Assembly (NCBI GenBank): GCA_964542855.1
Contig: CAZIWJ010000247.1
Span: 1-5,009, forward strand
From: CAZIWJ01 sp964542855
Lineage (GTDB): Bacteria > Bacteroidota > Bacteroidia > Cytophagales > Cyclobacteriaceae
DNA length: 5,009 nt
Direction of reading: 5' to 3'
Part shown: piece after piece, positions 1 through 4,751 of the stretch
How the letters are laid out: the number at the start of each line of letters is the position of its first letter
Position numbering within the stretch: position 1 is the stretch's first letter
Made by a program: the position numbers and the translations under genes
The notes under the pieces: model-generated
What the model saw: the letters and a program-made list of their open reading frames with translations, nothing else
Told to the model about the DNA's origin: nothing
The model's database searches: none

Positions 1-120
1 GTCAAAGTCTACTGGCATGGCATTTACTTCTTTTTCGGTTACCTCCTCTAATTTAGAATCGGGATTAGCAGGATTAAGAGGATTTACAGGATTAGCAGGA
101 TTTGAAAGATGATTAGGCAA
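1..120 (-). CDS. Possible 5' end of a further downstream gene, cut by the left edge (weak)
   Basis: A minus-strand frame stays open from a TGA at 132-130 to the window edge. It has a possible TTG start at 120-118 and an in-frame ATG at 18-16. Read from the TTG it gives LPNHLS, five Asn-Pro-x triplets from the 9-base array, then SKLEEVTEKEVNAMPVDFD. Only the last six codons follow the ATG, so a gene starting there would be almost wholly outside the window. A purine-rich AGGAGG lies at about 44-49, but it is some 23 bases from the ATG, too far for an ordinary ribosome site. The frame overlaps the last codons of the Uma2 gene in another register. No product can be assigned. The downstream position in a same-strand cluster makes a following gene likely, but this exact reading is an inference. 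Confidence 0.2.
   Translation of the reverse strand, partial: MPNHLSNPANPVNPLNPANPDSKLEEVTEKEVNAMPVDFD
62..102. repeat. 9-base periodic array, copy 1 (five units)
   Basis: GGATT recurs at 62, 71, 80, 89 and 98, a spacing of exactly 9 bases. The variable bases between are mostly AGCA, AAGA or TACA, so the coding-strand unit is about AATCCTGNN. It begins 11 bases beyond the stop codon of the 721-113 Uma2 gene. A second, longer array sits in the same place after the other Uma2 gene. The units are too short and spacer-free to be CRISPR repeats, and there is no dyad for a terminator. Its function is unknown. Confidence 0.85.
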
Positions 121-682
121 ATACCTCGTTCACCTTTACGGTATCATCCAGCTTAATTACATCCGCTACGGTGTAACTTGTCCAGTACGTAATGCTGCTG
201 ACGGTGTAATACTTGTCCAGTACGTACTGCTGCTGATTGTTGAGTTTGAATGCTTCCAACAGTTGTTCTTCCGGATGTACGATCCAGTAAACGGGTACCT
301 TGTGTTGCTCGTACAGCCGGTACTTTTCCTGCAAATCTTTGGCAGCGGTGGCGGGAGAAAGAATTTCCACGATCAGGTTAGGTGCACCAATAGCCCCTTT
401 ATCATCGAGTTTAGATAAATCGCAGCACACACAAATATCGGGCTGAACCACCGTGTAAATCTCTTCCCCACGGGTTGAAGTGGATTCCGGAAAGCGGACG
501 TCGAAGAGGGCAGTATACACTTTACCTTCCTTTTTTTTGTAGTAATCAGATAATAACAAAATTAAATTTGTTACTATTTCCTGGTGCTTTCGGTTAGGTG
601 CCGGAGACCTATCGTATAGTTTTCCGTTGATTAGTTCGTACTTCGCCTCCTCATCCCACGCCAGGTAATCGGCGTAAGAGTA
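69..682 (-). repeat. Long direct repeat, copy 1 (Uma2 gene plus 3' array)
   Basis: This block matches 1828-2408 in the same orientation. The offset is 1759 bases left of the internal tandem duplication and 1726 bases to its right, the 33-base difference being that duplication. By eye, 239-679 is identical to 1965-2405 (441 bases). The part from 69 to 167 differs at only a few positions, including one that turns the stop codon from TGA into TAA. The repeat covers nearly the whole Uma2 gene except its first 12 or so codons. No target-site duplication or terminal inverted repeat is obvious at its edges. Confidence 0.93.
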
Positions 683-721
683 TTTCTTTTCTTTTTTGTG
701 GACTTCTCTTTCTCGTAGCAT
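113..721 (-). CDS. Uma2 family (DUF820) putative nuclease, copy 1, with C-terminal internal duplication
   Basis: This 202-residue protein has the hallmarks of the Uma2/DUF820 family, a PD-(D/E)xK restriction-endonuclease-like fold that is widely multiplied in bacterial genomes and has no settled biological role. Visible family features are YSYADYL near residues 14-20, YELINGKL (28-35) with E29, SPAPNRKHQEI (39-49), QPDI (93-96) with candidate metal ligand D95, LIVEILSP (116-123) with candidate E119, then D129 and K133, and VYWIV (144-148). Nuclease activity is inferred from the fold only. Residues 175-185 (SSITYWTSYTV) are an extra segment absent from the sister copy; they come from an in-frame net insertion of 33 bases near the C-terminus, beyond the putative active-site residues. 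The start is the first ATG; AAAG just upstream is a poor ribosome site. It is the last complete gene in transcription order, and its role in a polysaccharide cluster is unexplained. Confidence 0.88.
   Translation of the reverse strand: MLREREVHKKEKKYSYADYLAWDEEAKYELINGKLYDRSPAPNRKHQEIVTNLILLLSDYYKKKEGKVYTALFDVRFPESTSTRGEEIYTVVQPDICVCCDLSKLDDKGAIGAPNLIVEILSPATAAKDLQEKYRLYEQHKVPVYWIVHPEEQLLEAFKLNNQQQYVLDKYYTVSSITYWTSYTVADVIKLDDTVKVNEVFA
168..235 (-). repeat. Imperfect 33/35-base tandem duplication inside Uma2 copy 1
   Basis: Two adjacent units, 168-200 (33 bases) and 201-235 (35 bases), differ by a 2-base indel and one substitution. Uma2 copy 2 has a single 35-base unit here (1927-1961 region), so the duplication arose in copy 1 or was lost from copy 2. 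On the coding strand the first unit reads QQQYVLDKYYTV. The second begins in a shifted register and reads SSITYWTSYTV, and its 2-base shortfall returns translation to the original frame at YTV. Confidence 0.92.
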
Positions 722-818
722 ATTACTTTAGTATACGAAAAAAGGTATCTTGATCGGGAAACAGGATTTACTGAATGTATAGTTTCAGCCATGGCCTGTC
801 AGTTCTCATCCTACCAAA
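722..818. other. Intergenic spacer between the STELLO gene and Uma2 copy 1
   Basis: This 97-base spacer is the largest wholly internal gap. It holds one isolated CAGGATTTA resembling an array unit (around 762-770), an 8-base palindrome GCCATGGC (788-795) too short to be a terminator, and at 732-748 a leader segment resembling 2467-2486 ahead of the other Uma2 gene. No Bacteroidota -33/-7 promoter pair (TTTG / TAnnTTTG) could be recognised with confidence, and no stem with a U-run was seen. Confidence 0.6.
732..748 (-). promoter_or_regulatory. Leader segment shared by both Uma2 genes (tentative)
   Basis: TATACGAAA followed by an A-rich stretch and GGTAT occurs here and again at 2467-2486, in each case 11 to 20 bases upstream of the Uma2 start codon. 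The intervening sequence and the first codons have diverged, so the retained segment could be a remnant of the original 5' flank or a conserved expression signal. It does not match a promoter consensus well. The assignment is inference from position and similarity only. Confidence 0.25.
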
Positions 819-1796
819 CTATTCCTGATCCGTTAACCACGCTTCCAGCGTAGTCATTTCCTGTTCGCTAACGATGCCGGCTTTCATAAAAGCTTCGTAC
901 GCTAAATGTAGATTATCTTTAATGGAATAATTAGCCGAAATGGCCTGCCGGGTGAGCTCCACCACGTTTTCACAGTGAAGATACATGGGGATTTCCGACT
1001 CGAAGTCTTTCATGTAATCGTGGGGATTACGCTTTTGCACCACGGTAGCCTGCGTAAAGCCCAGTTGGTAATTATACAGATTCATGATAGGCTGAGCCAC
1101 TAGCCCTCGCAGGATGTCGGTAAACCGAAAAGTAACGAACGTGGGCAGGTACAACAGGGGAAAGAGTTCCTTGCGGATGAGGGTATTCTGAGAATTGAAG
1201 GGACATACTGTACCTGCCGGTAATACCACCGGCGATCGTTCCTTAAAGTTGCACAAAGTATCGCTGGTGAGGCGATAGATCGCATCCACGTCGGGATCTT
1301 CATCGGCCAGCCCCTGCCAGATGCCAACTTTGCAGTTAGCCGGTTGCAGCTTACCTTCCAGCTGAAAATCGGTATTAATTAAGTTCAGCGGCAGGCCTCT
1401 GGGCCAGATTTTCTGATCGGTAAAGAGTTGATAAATGTTCACAAAGCCTTCGCCACCCGGCAGGGCACTGTAGGTGGCTTCTAGCGAAGGGAACTGCCAG
1501 TTGGCTTTCGGAATGTTATCATCATCGGTATCCACGATGGTTTCGGCGCCCTGCTTCATGGCTTCGAGGTAGCCCAGCATCTTCCGGCAATAATGATTGT
1601 AAGGCATAACTTTCGCCAGGGCATACCCTGAATCTTCCTGATCCTGTACCGACAGGTACTGCACATTGTTGTGCTGCCAATTATCAGGCGTTTTCTTATC
1701 GCCTACAACAATAAGTTGGTGATCTTGTACTTTAGAAAAGGCTTCTACCGCTTCGGTAGGCGGGAAAATGGAGGTAATGATGATGTATTGAGTCAT
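819..1796 (-). CDS. STELLO/DUF288 family putative glycosyltransferase
   Basis: This 325-residue soluble protein resembles the STELLO (DUF288) family, named for plant Golgi proteins tied to cellulose synthase assembly and found in some bacteria near polysaccharide genes. The N-terminus YIIITSIFPPTEAV looks like the first strand and loop of a nucleotide-sugar-binding fold. A GDKKTP segment lies at 32-37. The acidic DTDDDN motif (89-94) is in the position of a metal and nucleotide-sugar binding DxD. Further family-like segments are KIWPRGLPL (129-137), the acidic stretch around DEDPDVDAIYRL (165-176), FNSQNT (200-205) and FRFTDILRG (223-231). There is no signal peptide or membrane segment. The donor and acceptor sugars cannot be read from sequence. 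The ATG fits the conserved N-terminus but lacks a Shine-Dalgarno site; the 9-base array ends only a few bases upstream. Context after two GT4 enzymes supports a role in building or modifying the same glycan. Confidence 0.8.
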   Translation of the reverse strand: MTQYIIITSIFPPTEAVEAFSKVQDHQLIVVGDKKTPDNWQHNNVQYLSVQDQEDSGYALAKVMPYNHYCRKMLGYLEAMKQGAETIVDTDDDNIPKANWQFPSLEATYSALPGGEGFVNIYQLFTDQKIWPRGLPLNLINTDFQLEGKLQPANCKVGIWQGLADEDPDVDAIYRLTSDTLCNFKERSPVVLPAGTVCPFNSQNTLIRKELFPLLYLPTFVTFRFTDILRGLVAQPIMNLYNYQLGFTQATVVQKRNPHDYMKDFESEIPMYLHCENVVELTRQAISANYSIKDNLHLAYEAFMKAGIVSEQEMTTLEAWLTDQE

Positions 1797-1802
1797 GGAT
1801 CA

Positions 1803-1861
1803 GGATTTACAAGATTATCAGGATGATCAGGATTAAGAGGATTTGCAGGATTAGCAGGATT
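1803..1861. repeat. 9-base periodic array, copy 2 (seven units)
   Basis: GGATT or a one-base variant occurs at 1803, 1812 (AGATT), 1821 (GGATG), 1830, 1839, 1848 and 1857, exactly 9 bases apart. The four units nearest the Uma2 stop codon match copy 1 with one visible base change; the outer ones are more degenerate. The array fills almost the entire gap between this Uma2 stop and the STELLO start codon. On the coding strand one frame through it reads Asn-Pro-x repeats and ends in a TGA that overlaps the STELLO ATG as ATGA. Confidence 0.85.
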
Positions 1862-2408
1862 TGAAAGATGATCAGGCAAATACCTCGTTCACCTTTACGG
1901 TATCATCCAGCTTAATTTTATCCGCTACGGTGTAGTACTTGTCCAGTACGTACTGCTGCTGATCGTTGAGTTTGAATGCTTCCAACAGTTGTTCTTCCGG
2001 ATGTACGATCCAGTAAACGGGTACCTTGTGTTGCTCGTACAGCCGGTACTTTTCCTGCAAATCTTTGGCAGCGGTGGCGGGAGAAAGAATTTCCACGATC
2101 AGGTTAGGTGCACCAATAGCCCCTTTATCATCGAGTTTAGATAAATCGCAGCACACACAAATATCGGGCTGAACCACCGTGTAAATCTCTTCCCCACGGG
2201 TTGAAGTGGATTCCGGAAAGCGGACGTCGAAGAGGGCAGTATACACTTTACCTTCCTTTTTTTTGTAGTAATCAGATAATAACAAAATTAAATTTGTTAC
2301 TATTTCCTGGTGCTTTCGGTTAGGTGCCGGAGACCTATCGTATAGTTTTCCGTTGATTAGTTCGTACTTCGCCTCCTCATCCCACGCCAGGTAATCGGCG
2401 TAAGAATA
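1828..2408 (-). repeat. Long direct repeat, copy 2 (Uma2 gene plus 3' array)
   Basis: This is the partner of 69-682, in the same orientation, with the STELLO gene between the two. The identical core is 1965-2405 by eye. The match fades within the first dozen codons of the Uma2 gene on one side and inside the 9-base array on the other. This copy lacks the 33-base internal insertion. Direct repeats of this length and identity are expected substrates for homologous recombination. Confidence 0.93.
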
Positions 2409-2447
2409 CCGCTTTTCCTTATGTTGTGTTTTATGCTGCTGAATCAT
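1872..2447 (-). CDS. Uma2 family (DUF820) putative nuclease, copy 2
   Basis: This 191-residue protein is nearly the same as the 721-113 product from about residue 13 to residue 174, including YELINGKL, QPDI, LIVEILSP and VYWIV, so the same putative PD-(D/E)xK nuclease fold applies. Its length is usual for the family, and it ends YYTVADKIKLDD without the extra 11 residues, so it is probably the ancestral form. The N-terminus MIQQHKTQHKEKRYSY differs in DNA from the other copy while remaining alike in length and charge. The start ATG has a weak purine-rich AAAGAGTGAG upstream. The stop is TGA, 75 bases before the STELLO start. The gene sits between a GT4 gene and the STELLO gene, breaking up an otherwise compact glycan operon. 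No glycan-related role is apparent. Confidence 0.88.
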   Translation of the reverse strand: MIQQHKTQHKEKRYSYADYLAWDEEAKYELINGKLYDRSPAPNRKHQEIVTNLILLLSDYYKKKEGKVYTALFDVRFPESTSTRGEEIYTVVQPDICVCCDLSKLDDKGAIGAPNLIVEILSPATAAKDLQEKYRLYEQHKVPVYWIVHPEEQLLEAFKLNDQQQYVLDKYYTVADKIKLDDTVKVNEVFA

Positions 2448-2513
2448 CGCTCACTCTTTACCACAATATACGAAAGAAACAGGTATTGAGCTGATCGCAT
2501 TTCCCGCTTCCGT
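2448..2513. other. Short spacer between the 369-residue glycosyltransferase gene and Uma2 copy 2
   Basis: These 66 bases hold the leader-like segment TATACGAAAGAAACAGGTAT (2467-2486), which resembles 732-748 before the other Uma2 gene. No terminator hairpin was seen, so read-through from the glycosyltransferase genes into Uma2 and STELLO is possible. A promoter here cannot be excluded but does not match a consensus clearly. Confidence 0.4.
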
Positions 2514-3623
2514 TTATTTTGCAATGCCCGCTTTTCTCTCCCCCAGCAACCTTATCGCCAACTCTCCCTGCAGTTGGGCAATGTTATCCAGGCTGTAATG
2601 TTCATTTACAAATTTCGCCCCCTTACTACTTTGCGATAGCATTGCTTCCGGGGAATAAGGGAGCAACTGGTTTAATCCTTTTACTACATCAGGAATTACC
2701 GGGGACACTTTAATACCCAGCCCTTTTTCAAAAGCTTCAGGGAAGTTGCAGCCTTCACTAATGAGGGGGATTAACCCGTACTGCATGCCTTCCAGCACGG
2801 CGGTGGGAAAGCCTTCGCTGTGAGAAGGCAAGGTAAAAAAGTGACTTTCCTTTAACAGTTTGTCTTTTTCCTTTCCGTATACCGGACCGAGGTATTCCAT
2901 ATTACCGGTAATTTCGGGTAAAAGGGCCGGTAACTCCCCATCGTCTGGCCCCGCAATTTTCAACCGGTAATCCGGATGGTTAAAGAGTTTACTCTGCTTC
3001 CAGGCCTGCACCAGCTCAACGATCCCTTTCTTATGATGCAAGCGCCCCATAAACAAGACCGTGTAGGGCGGGTGAAAGTCTTTAACGGGCATTTCCCGGT
3101 AAGGTACGCCATTCGGAATTAATTGGCTTTGGGGAAAGTGTGGGAGGAGGTTATGCAATTCCGGTGTACCTACTGCCCTTACTACATCGGCCTGTAAAGC
3201 TTTTCGCTTTTCAATCAGGTGGAAGTACGGGAGTTTCTTCCACTTCTTGGTCTGCATGGGCCAGGGCTCTAGCATGCCGTGCGGCACATAAATCCAGGTG
3301 AAGCCCAGTTGTACGGCCTTCGCGCCCCACAAGGTAGGATACTGCCAGCAGCCGTGAGAAACGAACACCGTATTTTCGGGGGTTAGCTTACGCTGCTGAA
3401 TAATCTGTTCGAGGTGGGAATTGCGGGTAGAGGATAAGGGAAAGGGGGAACAATCCCGGAGGTTTTGCTGAAGGTTTTCTTCTTCTTCCGGTGAAGCGGC
3501 CGGATACCAGATTTCAGAGGAATAATTAAACTGCCTTTTCAAAGAAGAAGTGGTTGAAACAGCCGCTTTCCAGATGCCGGTGTTGACCGGGGAAATATTG
3601 TCGACAAGGTTGATGATGACCAT
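2514..3623 (-). CDS. Family 4 glycosyltransferase (GT-B fold), polysaccharide assembly
   Basis: This is a 369-residue GT-B enzyme that should transfer a sugar from an activated nucleotide donor to a growing lipid-linked glycan at the cytoplasmic face of the inner membrane. The N-terminal acceptor domain (about 1-175) carries SPVNTGIW (11-18) and the segment PHGMLEPWPMQTKKWKK (114-130), followed by a basic helix ending IEKRKALQAD. This pattern is common in exopolysaccharide GT4 enzymes. The linker has LIPNGVP (168-174). The C-terminal donor domain begins at FMGRLHHKKG (191-200) and contains the EX7E motif between E270 and E278 in SEGFPTAVLEGM. No signal peptide or membrane helix is seen. Its ATG directly follows the TAA of the preceding gene with no gap, so the two are probably co-transcribed and translationally coupled. 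Sugar specificity cannot be judged from sequence. Confidence 0.93.
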   Translation of the reverse strand: MVIINLVDNISPVNTGIWKAAVSTTSSLKRQFNYSSEIWYPAASPEEEENLQQNLRDCSPFPLSSTRNSHLEQIIQQRKLTPENTVFVSHGCWQYPTLWGAKAVQLGFTWIYVPHGMLEPWPMQTKKWKKLPYFHLIEKRKALQADVVRAVGTPELHNLLPHFPQSQLIPNGVPYREMPVKDFHPPYTVLFMGRLHHKKGIVELVQAWKQSKLFNHPDYRLKIAGPDDGELPALLPEITGNMEYLGPVYGKEKDKLLKESHFFTLPSHSEGFPTAVLEGMQYGLIPLISEGCNFPEAFEKGLGIKVSPVIPDVVKGLNQLLPYSPEAMLSQSSKGAKFVNEHYSLDNIAQLQGELAIRLLGERKAGIAK

Positions 3624-4748
3624 TTAGCCAGCCAGTTCAATGATACGTTTTGCCCAGCTTTGCGGGGTAAAGTCCTGAATGATCTTTCCTGATGCCTCCC
3701 CCATTGTTTTTAATTCCCGTTGGGAAACCGTAGAAAGATGATTTAAAGTTTCTACCAGACTGGCTTTATCTTCTGCCTCAAAAGTATATCCATTGGTTTC
3801 CTTCACCAGTTCCGGTACACACCCACATTGCTCTGAAGCAATAACAGGCAGGCCAGCAGCCATGGCCTCATTTACTACCAACCCCCAGGGCTCGAAGGTG
3901 CTGGGTAAAATAAAGCAGGATGCTTGCTGGTAAAGGGCAGGCAGTAACTCGTAGGGTTGCCAGGGTAGCAACGTAACCGCATCAGACTTAATGGCTTTAT
4001 TTAGGGCATCTTCTTCGGATCCTCCCCCAACTATTACCAGTTGCCAGTTACTAACCAGTTGTGATTCCTGGAAGGCTTCGATGAGCATTTGCAGGTTTTT
4101 TTCGGGGGCAAAACGGGCTACGCAAAGAAGCACTGGTGAAAAATATTCTTCCTCAGCACAGGTAGAAGGCAATGCTTTTTGGAAAAAGAGTTGCTTAACC
4201 GCTTCCCTTTGTGAAGGAGCAGCTACTTTAGTAAAGTGCTCGTTATCTACCACGCTATACCCGGTTTCAACTTTATGCTCCGGGAACCCCAACCGCTTAC
4301 TGAAGTGGTTTTTGGCCCGCTTCCCGGAAGCCAGGATACCATTGCAGAACAGCTTAATAAACAAGCCCTTCAGCTTATCTGTAATAGTATTTCCGGCGTA
4401 CCAGGATTCGGCAAAAAGGATAACCTTTTTACCAAGTAGTTTGCCGAGGATAATAAAAACAAGGTATTCGGGCTGACCGTAGCCGGCGATGCAAACTACA
4501 TTTATCGACTGACCGGAAACAAGATGAAGAAAGTTTTTTACCCGGTTATACCAGTCGGGCTGGTTAACCGGTTTGTTGGATAGCAAAAAATACCCTGCTG
4601 CTGCTTCGGTATTATTCCATTGGTACAGCGTGTCGCCAGCACCCAAATCAGCAGCATAGGTAGTGGTAACTTCCTGTAGGGCTTTCCACCGGGCGCGGTG
4701 ATAATCGCCCATTCGGTTCCAAACCAGTAAAATACCAGGTTTTTTCAT
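3624..4748 (-). CDS. Family 4 glycosyltransferase (GT-B fold), polysaccharide assembly
   Basis: This 374-residue GT-B glycosyltransferase carries clear GT4 signatures in the C-terminal domain. These are VARFAPEKNL (210-219), the nucleotide-loop segment VIVGGGSEEDAL (238-249), and the EX7E motif with E286 and E294 in STFEPWGLVVNEAMAAGLPVIAS. CVPEL (310-314) follows. The N-terminal half has a nucleotide-binding-like start (ILLVWNRMGDYHRAR, 6-20) and a FAESWY segment (112-117) that resembles the acceptor-side region of enzymes in surface-glycan loci. A somewhat unusual loop, QKALPSTCAEEEYFS, lies at 190-204 between the two domains. The start ATG is 3 bases after the stop of the upstream membrane-protein gene, with AAAGGATG giving at best a poor ribosome site, so coupling is likely. 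It is expected to add one sugar of the repeat unit; which sugar is unknown. Confidence 0.93.
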   Translation of the reverse strand: MKKPGILLVWNRMGDYHRARWKALQEVTTTYAADLGAGDTLYQWNNTEAAAGYFLLSNKPVNQPDWYNRVKNFLHLVSGQSINVVCIAGYGQPEYLVFIILGKLLGKKVILFAESWYAGNTITDKLKGLFIKLFCNGILASGKRAKNHFSKRLGFPEHKVETGYSVVDNEHFTKVAAPSQREAVKQLFFQKALPSTCAEEEYFSPVLLCVARFAPEKNLQMLIEAFQESQLVSNWQLVIVGGGSEEDALNKAIKSDAVTLLPWQPYELLPALYQQASCFILPSTFEPWGLVVNEAMAAGLPVIASEQCGCVPELVKETNGYTFEAEDKASLVETLNHLSTVSQRELKTMGEASGKIIQDFTPQSWAKRIIELAG

Positions 4749-4751
4749 CCT

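Noticed and set aside
44..49. AGGAGG as the ribosome site of a gene starting at the left edge
   Set aside because: The nearest usable ATG is about 23 bases away, and no ATG, GTG or TTG falls at normal spacing; the bases may simply be coding in the open frame.
62..102. Short repeats considered as a CRISPR array or rho-independent terminator
   Set aside because: The units are 9 bases with no unique spacers, no cas genes are present, and the array has no GC-rich stem followed by a U-run.
113..721. Frameshifted pseudogene suspected at the C-terminal end of Uma2 copy 1
   Set aside because: The duplication is a net 33 bases and the frame returns to the shared ending IKLDDTVKVNEVFA, so the gene is intact.
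788..795. Palindrome GCCATGGC as a regulatory or terminator site
   Set aside because: Eight-base palindromes occur by chance, and there is no extended stem, U-run or second copy at the other Uma2 gene.
1100..1327. Minus-strand 75-codon frame inside the STELLO gene
   Set aside because: It lies wholly within the well-supported STELLO coding sequence in another frame, and its arginine/tryptophan/cysteine-rich product resembles no family.
69..2408. Composite transposon flanked by insertion sequences
   Set aside because: The flanking repeats encode a Uma2 protein, not a transposase, and no terminal inverted repeats or target-site duplications are visible.
2519..2713. Plus-strand 64-codon frame opposite the 369-residue glycosyltransferase gene
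   Set aside because: It is antisense to a clear GT4 gene, has a proline- and leucine-rich random-looking product, and has no ribosome site or homology signal.
3991..4476. Plus-strand frames of 161 and 67 codons opposite the 374-residue glycosyltransferase gene
   Set aside because: Both are antisense to the conserved GT4 region and their compositions are what complementary-strand reading of that gene would give.
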